A stretch of DNA of 64,000 nt from NCBI RefSeq assembly GCF_001968815.1, contig NZ_MIEQ01000035.1:1-64000 (forward strand). The letters are read 5' to 3'. The notes under the pieces are model-generated. The model was not told the origin of the DNA. It saw nothing but the letters and a program-made list of their open reading frames with translations, and did no database searches. The position numbers were made by a program, and so were the translations under genes. This DNA comes from Motiliproteus sp. MSK22-1 (GTDB lineage: Bacteria > Pseudomonadota > Gammaproteobacteria > Pseudomonadales > Balneatricaceae). How positions within the stretch are numbered: position 1 is the first letter of the stretch; each line of letters begins with the position of its first letter. Positions 41,155 to 50,320 of the stretch are shown here, in pieces.

Positions 41155-41239
41155 GAAAAGCAATTGTAACAGTGCACCAATCAGGGCTGACTGCGATGGT
41201 GGTTAAACCCATCGAGAAGACTCATTTTGAGGAGATCCT

Positions 41240-42493
41240 ATGTTCCGTTTGACCCATTATGTTCGTGAGCTGGTTAGCCCCGGCAGTCAGCGTAAACCGG
41301 GTACTCCACCTGGTCCCGTCGTGATCTGGAACCTTATTCGGCGTTGTAACTTATTATGTAAGCACTGTTATTCCATTTCCGCTGATACAGATTTCAAAGG
41401 AGAACTGAATACAGATGAGGCGTTCGCCGTATTGGAAGATCTGAAAGGATTTAAGGTTCCTGCCTTGATTCTTTCCGGTGGTGAACCTCTTTTGCGACCC
41501 GATATTTACCAAATTGGTGAGCGAGCAAAAGAACTTGGCTTGTATACCGGGCTGTCCACTAACGGAACTCTGATTGATGAACAGGAAATTAAGAAGTTAA
41601 AGCAGGTTGGATTCGATTACGTGGGAATTAGCCTTGATGGGTTAGAGAAAACCCATGATGAGTTTCGACGCAAGGAAGGGGCTTTTGCCGCTTCTTTTAA
41701 AGCGGTTGAACTCTGTAAAGAGGCGGGTATCAAGGTTGGACTACGTTTTACGTTGACGGAAGACAATGCCAGTGAGCTGGCTGAACTGCTTGATATCAGT
41801 AAGGAATACGACATCGAAAAGTTTTACCTTTCCCACCTTAATTATGCCGGCCGAGGAAACAAAAACCGCGGAGATGATGCCTTTCACCGCACCACCCGAG
41901 ACGCTCTGGATTTGCTGTTGAAAGAGGCGCTTGATGATGTAAAAGAGGGCCGGGCACGGGAATTCGTGACAGGCAATAATGATGCTGATGGAGTCTATCT
42001 TTATAAATGGGCTCTTCAGAACTTCCCGGAGCAGGCGGAGCATATTCGAGAGTATCTGGAGGCCTGGGGAGGGAATGCTTCGGGTTTGCATATCGCGAAT
42101 ATTGATAATCTGGGAACTGTCCATCCAGACACCTTCTGGTGGAATTATGATCTTGGTAATGTCCGGCAGAAACCATTCTCTCAAATTTGGTCAGAATCCG
42201 ATGATCCTTTGATGCAAGGCTTCCGTCAACAACCCCGGCCGGTAACAGGGCGTTGTGGTGCATGCCAATATCTGAAAATTTGTGGCGGAAATACACGTGT
42301 TCGCGCTTATCAGTTGACTGATGATCCCTGGGCTGAAGATCCTGCCTGTTATCTGACTGATCAGGAAATTGGCATTGATACAGATGTAGAGCGGCTTCAG
42401 ACAACACCTTATGTGCATAAATCTAAAAGTCAAAACGGGTCCGTCGCGAAAGGGACAGGTTTGGCAGAATCAATCGCGGTGCAGAATATATGA
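41240..42493 (+). CDS. nirJ: Radical SAM heme d1 synthase NirJ
   Basis: A 417-residue radical SAM enzyme. The 4Fe-4S motif is CX3CX2C at C36-C40-C43 (RRCNLLCKHCYS); SAM-binding GGEPLL follows. The C-terminal SPASM-like cluster is CGACQYLKICGG...DPACYLTD. NirJ replaces two propionate side chains of didecarboxysiroheme with oxo groups. GAGGAGATCC precedes the ATG. The final ~30 residues are a loose tail. It overlaps nirN by 4 bp. Confidence 0.95.
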   Translation: MFRLTHYVRELVSPGSQRKPGTPPGPVVIWNLIRRCNLLCKHCYSISADTDFKGELNTDEAFAVLEDLKGFKVPALILSGGEPLLRPDIYQIGERAKELGLYTGLSTNGTLIDEQEIKKLKQVGFDYVGISLDGLEKTHDEFRRKEGAFAASFKAVELCKEAGIKVGLRFTLTEDNASELAELLDISKEYDIEKFYLSHLNYAGRGNKNRGDDAFHRTTRDALDLLLKEALDDVKEGRAREFVTGNNDADGVYLYKWALQNFPEQAEHIREYLEAWGGNASGLHIANIDNLGTVHPDTFWWNYDLGNVRQKPFSQIWSESDDPLMQGFRQQPRPVTGRCGACQYLKICGGNTRVRAYQLTDDPWAEDPACYLTDQEIGIDTDVERLQTTPYVHKSKSQNGSVAKGTGLAESIAVQNI

Positions 42494-44100
42494 AGCGTTC
42501 GACCCTGTCCTCTGCTGTAGGTGGATTATGTCTGGCTATGACATTACAGATGCTTATCACGGCTGATACAAAGGCTTCCAGCCCTGCTGTGATTCAACCG
42601 GCTGTAGCTACTGCCGAATCTGTGATTAAGCTCTACCAGGATAACTGTGCTTCCTGTCATGGAATTGAGAGACTGGGAAGCATGGGACCGGCGTTACTTC
42701 CGCAAAATTTGAAGCGCTTGCGTAAAAAAAGTGCTGTTGAGGTCATATCGAAAGGCCGGGCGGCTACTCAGATGCCCGCTTTTGGGGAAAAACTGAGCGG
42801 AAAGGAGATTCAGTCTCTGGTCAGTTATATTTATACTGAATTACCCACAATCCCAACCTGGGATATGCTGCAAATCCTGGCTAGCCGGATGGTTAATCAA
42901 AGCTCAGACTCTCTGAGCAACAAGCCGGTTTTTGACGCAGATCTGATGAACCTGTTTATTGTGGTTGAGTTAGGAGATCATTCTGCCACCTTGCTTAATG
43001 GTGATAGTTTCGAACCGATCCATCGTTTTAAAACCCGTTTTGCTCTCCACGGTGGCCCCAAGTACTCTCCCGATGGCCGTTACGTCTATTTTGCATCCCG
43101 GGATGGCTGGATCAGTAAGTTTGATATCTACAATCTTAAAACCGTGGCGGAAGTCCGTGCCGGTATCAATACCCGTAATCTAGCCGTCTCCAGTGATGGT
43201 CGATATGCAATTGTTGCCAATTACCTGCCCCACAATTTAGTTGTTCTTGATACCGAGACGTTAAAACCACTGAAGGTAATTGAAACCCGTGGCCGTAACG
43301 GTGAAACATCCCGTGTCAGTGCCGTTTATAATGCGCCGCCCAGAAATAGTTTTGTGGCTGCAATGAAGGATCTTAAGGAGGTTTGGGAAATCAGTTACGA
43401 GGACGAACCTTCTTCAGATTTTTCAGGATGGGTCCATGATTATCGCAAAGATTCGGGTGAGAACCGCGAGATAGAGCCTTTTCCAGTGCGTAGTATCAAA
43501 GTGAAATCCTATCTGGATGACTTCTTTTTTGATCAGAGCTATAGCTTACTCCTGGGAGCATCACGTCAGGGGGAAGGAATTGTTTTATCACTGGATGCCG
43601 GTCGTATGGTTAACGAGCTGGATATCCCTGGAATGCCTCATTTGGGTTCAGGTATCACCTGGCAATATCAGGGAAAAACGGTGATGGCGACGCCCAATCT
43701 TAAAGAAGGGGCCGTCAGTATTATTGATATGGAAAGCTGGGAAACAATCAAGAAAATCAAGACAAATGGGCCGGGTTTCTTTATGCGTAGTCATAAAAAT
43801 TCTCCTTATGCCTGGGTCGATGTTTTTTTCGGTCCCAACAAGGATCAGGTCCACGTGATTGATAAGGCGAGTCTGGAAATCGTCAAAACCTTGATACCTG
43901 CTCCAGGAAAGAACGCAGCACATGTGGAATTTACTAAAGATGGTCGCTATGCCTTACTCAGTATCTGGGATACCGATGGAGCCCTGGTGGTCTATGACGC
44001 AGAGTCGTTGGAAGAAATAAAACGACTGCCAATGGCTAAACCTTCTGGAAAGTACAATGTTTTCAATAAGACCCGTTATGAGTCAGGAACGAGTCATTAG
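42490..44100 (+). CDS. nirN: Dihydro-heme d1 dehydrogenase NirN
   Basis: A 536-residue NirS-like protein: signal peptide (~1-29), cytochrome c domain with CASCH (~53-57), and an axial Met in TQMPAFG, then a d1-type propeller (FALHGGPKYSPDGRYVYFAS; HLGSGITW). It introduces the acrylate double bond of heme d1 and passes the product to NirS. Last gene of the operon. A 10-bp hairpin lies 42 bp beyond its stop. Confidence 0.95.
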   Translation: MKRSTLSSAVGGLCLAMTLQMLITADTKASSPAVIQPAVATAESVIKLYQDNCASCHGIERLGSMGPALLPQNLKRLRKKSAVEVISKGRAATQMPAFGEKLSGKEIQSLVSYIYTELPTIPTWDMLQILASRMVNQSSDSLSNKPVFDADLMNLFIVVELGDHSATLLNGDSFEPIHRFKTRFALHGGPKYSPDGRYVYFASRDGWISKFDIYNLKTVAEVRAGINTRNLAVSSDGRYAIVANYLPHNLVVLDTETLKPLKVIETRGRNGETSRVSAVYNAPPRNSFVAAMKDLKEVWEISYEDEPSSDFSGWVHDYRKDSGENREIEPFPVRSIKVKSYLDDFFFDQSYSLLLGASRQGEGIVLSLDAGRMVNELDIPGMPHLGSGITWQYQGKTVMATPNLKEGAVSIIDMESWETIKKIKTNGPGFFMRSHKNSPYAWVDVFFGPNKDQVHVIDKASLEIVKTLIPAPGKNAAHVEFTKDGRYALLSIWDTDGALVVYDAESLEEIKRLPMAKPSGKYNVFNKTRYESGTSH

Positions 44101-44142
44101 ATGATGAGAAGTCGATTCTGATCTTCACCAAAAACAGCGTTG

Positions 44143-44166
44143 ATAGCCATTCAAAAGAATGGCTAT
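44143..44166. terminator. Hairpin at the end of the nir operon
   Basis: ATAGCCATTC (44143-44152), AAAA loop, GAATGGCTAT (44157-44166): a perfect 10-bp stem without a T run. It overlaps the stop of the convergent membrane-protein gene and likely stops or stabilises both transcripts. Confidence 0.65.
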
Positions 44167-44483
44167 TGGCTAAAAAACAGATAGAGCCCACAAAGGGCTG
44201 ACAGCAGTAGTAAAAACAGATTCCAGAGAGCAATCACCTTGCGACGCCGACCACGGGCCTCCTGTCGCAGATAGCCAAGCAATCCGGCTGCACTGACCAC
44301 CATCATAAACTCACTGAAGAAAACAGCTATCACCGTAGCTACCTTGGTGCCGCCTCCCCATTCCCCGAACCAGGCCAGAACAGAAAGAGACACAGCAACC
44401 ATTCCAACTAGTGTCGGCAGCAAGGTAACGTAGTGCCAAGGAGAAACTCTTAGATTATCGGGTGGGGAAAGCTCTGGCTGCAT
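44163..44483 (-). CDS. Small three-helix membrane protein next to the nir operon
   Basis: A 106-residue protein with hydrophobic segments about 19-38, 46-70 and 86-104 and a basic cytoplasmic loop RQEARGRRRKV. No family recognised. It converges with nirN. It may belong to denitrification through position only. Promoter side (44484 onward) shows no FNR box. Confidence 0.6.
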   Translation of the reverse strand: MQPELSPPDNLRVSPWHYVTLLPTLVGMVAVSLSVLAWFGEWGGGTKVATVIAVFFSEFMMVVSAAGLLGYLRQEARGRRRKVIALWNLFLLLLSALCGLYLFFSQ

Positions 44484-44782
44484 TACTTTTCTCCGATGGT
44501 TGAATCAGTTTTTTGATTGTAATGGGAACCGTTCAACAATGGGAAGAAGAATAGTTGTTGATTTGACTTCGATGAATATATTTTGGCAATTAGTGGCCTT
44601 GAGTTGTCAGGAGTGCTTTATTTCAATTTCAGTTTAAGCTGAAAACCAGATTTAGTAGGTCCTGGCTGTTGCGCCAGATCAACGGACCATATGTCACTTG
44701 ACAGATACAATCCCTTGTACTTGCAGGAGATATCTCTCCTACCTATAATCATATGCGACTAAACCGCTTTAGGGATAAGACC
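44484..44782. other. Intergenic region between divergent genes
   Basis: About 300 bp, AT-rich, with no clear dyad or FNR-type box. It presumably holds promoters for both flanking genes. Confidence 0.4.
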
Positions 44783-45949
44783 ATGGCCTCTTCTGTTGGA
44801 CGCGATACCAGTACTGATACTGAAGAAACTTTTGATATCACAGTTCTTCGTCAAAACCTGGTCGAACTGTTTAATAGTAACCAGATTAACTGGAGTGGGA
44901 TCAATTGGCGTCAAACCGGCCAGCAAGTGGTTTTTGGTGATGATGACGAGAGTTCCACTGATGATTTGTTTTTGACAGTTGTTGGCACTAATGAAATGGA
45001 TCATGTCAGAAACCCTACATTTTTCTTTCCTGACGGTGAAACAAATCGAAGTATTACTGGTGCCATGTTTGGTATGGCTGGGGATGATGTGCTCTATTCA
45101 TTACATCCCGAATACATTCCATTTTTAGCGGGTGGTACTGGCAATGATACCTACTTTTTTGAAGGTGGAAGTTCCGCTGAATTCCTTGAATATGGTAACG
45201 ATTCTGACGATACCCTTATTTTCAATGTAAACGATATTGGTTTTGTGGGTGATATTGAAGGACGCCATTTAATCATGGCCAATTCCAGTCAGTCTGATGT
45301 GCTGGTTATATGGAACTACACGGTTCCCGAGGCGCGAATAGAAAACTTCTGGATTGATTGGAATAAAGATGGAGTCAACGAAGAATATAAATATGATGAA
45401 TTTATCAGTCTGATTAAGACCGATAGCACTTGGTTTGGAAGCCTTTCTTCAGAAAGCTTGGCTATTAGCGCTCCAACCTGGTACGAGCTAACTGAAAGCG
45501 TTGCCGGTGCATTAAACTCCTCTTTGGCGCATGAACCTTTTCGGGAAGCAGATCTAAGTGTTGTTGAAGACATCGCACGGTTATACACCGCGGCATTTGA
45601 TCGCGCTCCGGATGTCGGCGGGCTTAACTTCTGGATTGGGCAGTGGGAGTTATCTCTTATTTCTATTAACCAGATGGCTGACGAGTTTTTGCTTTCTCAA
45701 GAGTTCCTGAATACCTACGGAGACCTTGATAACAACGCTTACATTACGGAACTGTATGACAACGTACTGGATCGTACGCCGGATGCCGAAGGTTTTGACT
45801 ATTGGACTGGGCGCTTAACAGGTGGGTTAGAGAGGGCGGATGTACTGGTTTCATTTGCTCAATCGCCAGAGAATCGCAATAATTCAGAAGAACTTCTTAG
45901 TGGACTACAAGAAACCAGCCCAGGAGTTTGGGATCTGATTCTAATTTAA
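44783..45949 (+). CDS. Secreted-type protein with RTX-like and DUF4214 segments
   Basis: About 388 residues from ATG 44783 (AGGGA 7 nt upstream); ATG 44753 is the longer alternative. No signal peptide. Acidic throughout. Two RTX-like nonapeptide fragments are visible: GMAGDDVLYS and GGTGNDTYFFEGG. The C-terminal ~130 residues hold two DUF4214 units (LYTAAFDRAPDVGGLNFWIGQW and LYDNVLDRTPDAEGFDYWTGRL), a module common in large RTX proteins exported by type I systems. This points to leaderless calcium-binding export, but no type I transporter genes are near. Confidence 0.75.
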   Translation: MASSVGRDTSTDTEETFDITVLRQNLVELFNSNQINWSGINWRQTGQQVVFGDDDESSTDDLFLTVVGTNEMDHVRNPTFFFPDGETNRSITGAMFGMAGDDVLYSLHPEYIPFLAGGTGNDTYFFEGGSSAEFLEYGNDSDDTLIFNVNDIGFVGDIEGRHLIMANSSQSDVLVIWNYTVPEARIENFWIDWNKDGVNEEYKYDEFISLIKTDSTWFGSLSSESLAISAPTWYELTESVAGALNSSLAHEPFREADLSVVEDIARLYTAAFDRAPDVGGLNFWIGQWELSLISINQMADEFLLSQEFLNTYGDLDNNAYITELYDNVLDRTPDAEGFDYWTGRLTGGLERADVLVSFAQSPENRNNSEELLSGLQETSPGVWDLILI

Positions 45950-46105
45950 TATCCCCTTTGTGCTGCTCTGTACCATTTAAGGGTCAGAGCAGATTCAATA
46001 TGTTTGATCTTTCGCTCAACCCATCAATTAATTTGTCTCAGAGCTATTAGTTTTCCTGCCTCTAAAAAAGCAACCCCATTTCTGAATTTCAGCTTTTCCT
46101 GAATT
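45950..46105. other. Intergenic spacer before the tRNA-derived repeats
   Basis: No gene recognised. The right end contains the terminator-like part of the outermost repeat unit. Confidence 0.5.
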
Positions 46106-46170
46106 TGGTAGAGGGAGCAGGAGTTGAACTTACGATCTTCGCGCCCGTATAGAGAGCTGAGCCCGACGAG
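46106..46170 (-). repeat. Degenerate tRNA-fMet copy A
   Basis: Matches the 3' part of the initiator tRNA gene at 46487-46563 (acceptor 3' strand with CCA, T arm, variable region, anticodon-stem strands). It is the most diverged copy in the acceptor end (GGTAGAGGGAGCAGGAG). The anticodon-loop region is replaced by a longer unrelated segment and the D arm is lost. Confidence 0.8.
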
Positions 46171-46234
46171 ACTTTCTTGCTTTTCAAACGAAAAAAGCTG
46201 AGATCCATTTCTGAATTTCAGCTTTTCCTGAATT

Positions 46235-46299
46235 TGGTAGCGGGGGCAAGATTTGAACTTACGACCTTCGCGCCCGTATAGAGAGCTGAGCCCGACGAG
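46235..46299 (-). repeat. Degenerate tRNA-fMet copy B
   Basis: Lies 129 bp from copy A. The acceptor 3' strand and T arm equal the true tRNA exactly, but the anticodon region is replaced as in copy A. On the right it continues into the same flanking terminator-like hairpin (TCAGCTTTT/AAAAGCTGA) as copy A. Confidence 0.85.
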
Positions 46300-46362
46300 A
46301 CTTTCTTGTTTTCCAAACGAAAAAGCTGAGATCCATTTCTGAATTTCAGCTTTTCCTGAATT

Positions 46363-46425
46363 TGGTAGCGGGGGCAAGAGTTGAACTTACGACCTTCGCG
46401 CCCGTAGAGAGCTGAGTCCGACGAG
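46363..46425 (-). repeat. Degenerate tRNA-fMet copy C
   Basis: Lies 128 bp from copy B and 124 bp from the true gene. As copy B, with a 2-bp deletion and few substitutions. Downstream units A, B and C follow the real tRNA gene in its direction of transcription. Confidence 0.85.
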
Positions 46426-46447
46426 CTTTTCTGTACCCAGAAACCAA

Positions 46448-46478
46448 AAAAATCCAGACTAAAAATAGTCTGGATTTT
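46448..46478 (-). terminator. Terminator of the tRNA-fMet gene
   Basis: AATCCAGACT (46451-46460), short A/T loop, AGTCTGGATT (46467-46476), with A residues on the left that read as a T run on the minus strand. The hairpin follows the tRNA 3' end by about 10 bp. Confidence 0.9.
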
Positions 46479-46486
46479 TCTGAATT

Positions 46487-46563
<77 letters not shown>

Positions 46564-46577
46564 TCAACGTGGGGCGT

Positions 46578-46606
46578 ACTATAGGGAGTTATCTGCTTAG
46601 TGTCCA
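46578..46606 (-). promoter_or_regulatory. Sigma-70 promoter of the tRNA-fMet gene
   Basis: On the minus strand TGGACA (46606-46601) and TATAGT (46583-46578) are separated by 17 bp, each 5/6 to consensus. A GC-rich discriminator (ACGCCCCAC) follows, as expected for a growth-rate-regulated stable RNA promoter. Start about 8 nt before the tRNA. Confidence 0.8.
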
Positions 46607-46607
46607 C

Positions 46608-46772
46608 ACTTAACTGAACTATTTTTGTTTTTGCTTCAGGCCCATGGAAGATCCATGCATACCGCTTCTGTTATTTGTCAATTGGAAGCTGGGTTGTGGA
46701 TATATAAGCCACCGAATTAGCTCCATCTGCATTTTACCTAAATCTTAAAATAGACATTAATGTTATTTTAAT
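46608..46772. other. Upstream region of the tRNA gene and OYE operon
   Basis: No gene recognised between the tRNA promoter and the palindrome at 46773. Mixed composition, AT-rich at the right end, with no clear hairpin. Confidence 0.4.
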
Positions 46773-46786
46773 TGACACATGTGTCG
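46773..46786. promoter_or_regulatory. GACACATGTGTC palindrome upstream of the OYE gene
   Basis: A perfect 12-bp palindrome (46774-46785) overlapping a TTGACA -35-like element (46772-46777). Similar to the dyad at 3053. Position suggests repression of the promoter for the gene at 46979. Confidence 0.45.
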
Positions 46787-46978
46787 TTTTTGTTACTGTG
46801 CAAAGACATCCTTGATGATCGGTTCTGTCGTTACCCCTCCCGGAGGTCTGTTGTGTTACCGGAAAGAGGTCAATGGGTACTCAATATGAGTTAGAACTGG
46901 TTACGAGAATACTATGCATAGACTGCTTTAGGATTAGAGACTTCAGTTTCAGACAAAACCGGACTCTTAGAGGTGAGC

Positions 46979-48973
46979 AGAATGGACAGCAGGTATTTAC
47001 ATCTTTTTAAGCCTATGACTCTGAGGCATAAGGTGCTGCGTAATCGCATTACCTTTGGTGCCCATACAGCCAATATGGCGGAAAATGGGCTTCCGGGAGA
47101 CAGGCATTTAGGGTATTACCTGGAACGGGCCATGGGTGGAGCGGCGATGATTGTTGTCGAGCCTATGCCTGTTCATCAGACCGGAGTCTTGACCCGCGGT
47201 AACTTCCGACATAGCGATGATGCTGTTATTCCCTATTTTCGACGTATAACAGATGCCTGTCATGAGCAGGGCACTGTCATGATTCAGCAACTTTACCATG
47301 TTGGTCAGCATGGAGATGCGGATAATTCCTATTCGCCGAATTGGTCAGCTTCGGGTATGCCTTCTTACCATGACTCTGATGGTAGTCATGCTATGACAGG
47401 GAGGGAAATTGAGGAGCTTATCAGCGGTTTTATTCAGGCAGCAGTGCGCTGTCAAAAAGCTGGTTTTGATGGAGTTGAGCTATGGGCTGCCTACCATGCG
47501 TTGCTGGATCAGTTTTGGACGCCCTGGTCAAACAGGCGGGATGACAAATGGGGAGGATCATTAGAAAACCGAACTCGTCTGTCTAGAGAAATATGTGCGG
47601 GAATTCGAAAAGCCTGTGGTGAGGACTTTATCATCGGAATGGCTGTGAATGATGAGCCAGACTTTGATGTCACTCTGGGGCGAGAGGCGTTGGCTGAGGT
47701 GATTGCCCGGCATGATCAGGATGAGCTGGTGGATTATGTTACCTGTGGTACCGGAAGCTATCTGGATTTTTACAAGTTAATGCCGACGGTGTTTTATCCG
47801 GATAATCTGGGGGTGGAGCTTTCTGAGATTTTGAAATCTTCGGTCAGCTTCGCTCGAATACAGGCAGAAAGCCATATTCGTACACCAGATAATGCTGATT
47901 ACGTTATTGGCTCAGGACAAGCCGATCTGGTTTCAATTGTCAGGGGGCAGATCGCTGACCCCCATTTAGTAAACAAAGCCAGGGAGGGACGATCTGAAGA
48001 TATTCGTGGTTGTCTGTCATGTAATCAGATGTGCTGGGGACGGCGCTCGAGAGACTACTGGATTTCCTGTCTTATTAATCCCTCCGCCGGACGTGAGTTT
48101 GAATGGGGTGGAGATCGTTTTATTCCGACTGATAAGGTGCGGAACATTCTGGTTGTTGGTGCAGGCCCCGCTGGTTTGGAATGTGCCCGCGTGGCCGCTG
48201 AACGAGGGCATCAGGTAACCTTGTGTGAAGCCTCGGGTGAGCTGGGAGGGCAATTCCGGTTAGCGGGAAAACAGCCCAGAAGAGCTCAGATTCTGGAGCT
48301 GATGGAATGGTATGCCGTTCAGCTGGAGAAGCTGCAGGTTGACTTACGATATTACAGTCCGGTCGATGTAGATGATATTCAGGTATTTAAATCTGAAGTG
48401 GTGGTGTTGGCTACCGGTTCTCAGCCTGCCGGTACAGGTTATCAGAAGGCTTTGCCACAATTTGAGACGCTGGCAGGCATTGATAAAACTAATGTCTGGT
48501 CCGTTGAAGAGGTTATGTCCAAGTCTGCACGACTGGGGAAGCACGTTCTTCTGTTAGATGAAGGGGGGAATTGGCGAGGATGTGGCACAGCGCTGTATCT
48601 GCTTGAGCAGCGATATCAATTAACGATAGTGACTCCAGATCCTGTGGTGGGTAAAGAATTAGCTCGCACTGCAGCAGACTTTCCTCTTCGTAAAAAGCTA
48701 AAGGCTGCAGGTGTGAGATTTATGGTTGAATCAGCAATAACTGAATGGACGGGGAGTGGAGCGAAGGTGCTCTCTCTTCTGGATGGGTCAGTTCAGCTTG
48801 TTGAAGCAGATACTCTGGTTCTGGCGACGACCAATCAGGCGGAAGACAGTGTATATCGTGAATTGTCGGAGATGGATTCTGATCTGGAAATTCACTCTAT
48901 AGGGGACTGTGTTGCTTCGAGACAGGCTCCCTACGCTTTTTATGAAGGTCGAAAGTTTGGCTTGGCTCTCTAA
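46979..48973 (+). CDS. OYE/trimethylamine-dehydrogenase-type demethylase
   Basis: About 664 residues (start ATG 46982 or the upstream alternative codon at 46973). FMN TIM barrel (~1-360) of the old-yellow-enzyme family, then a 4Fe-4S motif CLSCNQMCWGRRSRDYWISC (~346-365) and FAD/NAD-type Rossmann domains (ILVVGAGPAGLECARV, ~390). This is the layout of dimethylglycine demethylase DgcA, N-methylproline demethylase StcD, trimethylamine dehydrogenase and dienoyl-CoA reductase. In this neighbourhood a demethylase for an N-methyl amino acid is most likely. Starts the island of catabolic genes. Confidence 0.85.
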   Translation, partial: RMDSRYLHLFKPMTLRHKVLRNRITFGAHTANMAENGLPGDRHLGYYLERAMGGAAMIVVEPMPVHQTGVLTRGNFRHSDDAVIPYFRRITDACHEQGTVMIQQLYHVGQHGDADNSYSPNWSASGMPSYHDSDGSHAMTGREIEELISGFIQAAVRCQKAGFDGVELWAAYHALLDQFWTPWSNRRDDKWGGSLENRTRLSREICAGIRKACGEDFIIGMAVNDEPDFDVTLGREALAEVIARHDQDELVDYVTCGTGSYLDFYKLMPTVFYPDNLGVELSEILKSSVSFARIQAESHIRTPDNADYVIGSGQADLVSIVRGQIADPHLVNKAREGRSEDIRGCLSCNQMCWGRRSRDYWISCLINPSAGREFEWGGDRFIPTDKVRNILVVGAGPAGLECARVAAERGHQVTLCEASGELGGQFRLAGKQPRRAQILELMEWYAVQLEKLQVDLRYYSPVDVDDIQVFKSEVVVLATGSQPAGTGYQKALPQFETLAGIDKTNVWSVEEVMSKSARLGKHVLLLDEGGNWRGCGTALYLLEQRYQLTIVTPDPVVGKELARTAADFPLRKKLKAAGVRFMVESAITEWTGSGAKVLSLLDGSVQLVEADTLVLATTNQAEDSVYRELSEMDSDLEIHSIGDCVASRQAPYAFYEGRKFGLAL

Positions 48974-49017
48974 GGGATTCTCTAGCGTAAAAGGTGCTTA
49001 TAAAGGGAGAAACAGAA

Positions 49018-50025
49018 ATGGCAGATACTTTCCTGACGTTGGATGATATTCGGGACCTGGCATGCAGTGCTGCGAAAGCAAGTGGGGCAAATATTGATAA
49101 CGCCAATGCTCTGGCTGCTTCTATTGAGGCGGCTGAAGCACAGGGTTTAACGAATGTTGGTCTGGCACATTTACCCGACTACTGCGACGGTTTGCGCTCA
49201 GGATGTATTGACGGAAATGCTGCCCCCACTGTGGTTAAACCAACGCCAATGGTATTTCAGATTGATGCTCATTCCGGTTTAGCCCATTCGGGATTCGATA
49301 AGGTTTATGACGATCTAGTATTAACTGCAAAGCAGTTTGGAGTGGCTGTTTTCTCCCAAAAGAATGGCTATACCTGCGGTGCTCTTGGGTATTTTGTGGA
49401 TAGACTGGCCCGCGCCGGGTTGGTTGCACAAGCGAGCGCAAATGCGGGCCCTCCCTCCATCGTTGTTCCAGGTGGGAATAAACCGGTCTTTGGCACGAAC
49501 CCGCTGGCTTTTGCGGTTCCTGGGTTAAATGGAGCTGCTTTATTGATAGATCAGTCATCCAGTGCTTCGGCGCTAGTCAATATACGCGCTGCGGCCCAGA
49601 GTGGTGAACAACTTCCACAAGGTTGGGCAGTGGATTTACAGGGGCAACCGACGACGGATCCAAATGCCGCACTGCAAGGGGCTCTGCTGGCAATGGGAGG
49701 CGGATATAAGGGAACCAATATTGCGTTGTTAGTGGAAATCCTGTCAGCAGGATTAACTGGAGCAAACTGGTCTTGTGATGCCCCTTCTTTTATTGGTGAA
49801 ACTCAATGCCCTGACGTTGGTTTGTTCATCATTGTAATCGATCCAGCTATTGTTTTTGGGGACGGGTTTGAAGCGCGGATATCCAAATATATGAGTCGTT
49901 TTGTTCATGACTACGGGGGACGAATTCCTGGTAGCCAACGCAGCAGTGCTTTGGAAGGTAATAAGGAAGGGGTCTGGGTGACTGCTGAGCTTATCAATCG
50001 AATTAAAAATTATACGACCTGTTAA
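49018..50025 (+). CDS. Ldh-family (malate/lactate/imine) dehydrogenase, atypical active site
   Basis: A 335-residue protein starting at ATG 49018 behind AAAGGGAG. It belongs to the Ldh_2 NAD(P)-dependent family that includes malate/ureidoglycolate dehydrogenases and delta1-piperideine/pyrroline-2-carboxylate reductase. Family features: FGTNPLAFAVPG, GGGYKGTNIALLVEILS and a C-terminal helix with IPGSQR. The usual DSHG active-site motif reads LTNVG here and the second conserved His (NSNHFGAAGYY-type) is replaced (NGYTCGALGYF). The enzyme may use another mechanism or act on an unusual substrate. It follows the OYE gene by 44 bp. Confidence 0.8.
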   Translation: MADTFLTLDDIRDLACSAAKASGANIDNANALAASIEAAEAQGLTNVGLAHLPDYCDGLRSGCIDGNAAPTVVKPTPMVFQIDAHSGLAHSGFDKVYDDLVLTAKQFGVAVFSQKNGYTCGALGYFVDRLARAGLVAQASANAGPPSIVVPGGNKPVFGTNPLAFAVPGLNGAALLIDQSSSASALVNIRAAAQSGEQLPQGWAVDLQGQPTTDPNAALQGALLAMGGGYKGTNIALLVEILSAGLTGANWSCDAPSFIGETQCPDVGLFIIVIDPAIVFGDGFEARISKYMSRFVHDYGGRIPGSQRSSALEGNKEGVWVTAELINRIKNYTTC

Positions 50026-50320
50026 CAGTGCTCAAGACATCGGCGATCGCGAAACGCCATCGACCACACTTTTTTGGTTTCCAGAATTTCTCATAGCTGG
50101 AGCCTGAATTATTAAATTTACTGGAGGTAAGTTCGGACCTAAGATAGTGATGTGCTAAACAGTAAAATTCGCAAGACCCTCTGGTTGAAAGAGACCTCAG
50201 GGTTGATAAAACGGTGATTTAGTCAAACAGGTTATATCACCAGTTACCCTCAAATAATAATAGACCGGTCATCTTCGGGTTAGCTGGGTCGCTCGTAAGA
50301 ACCTGGTTAAGGGGAATGCA
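50026..50320. other. Intergenic region before tandem GlxA regulators
   Basis: 295 bp with no gene recognised. A weak stem ACCCT...AGGGT lies near 50175-50202. Probably contains the promoter of the first regulator. Confidence 0.4.

Noticed and set aside
42490-44100. Second nirS copy
   Set aside because: The cytochrome c plus propeller layout is shared, but position after nirJ and sequence features fit NirN.
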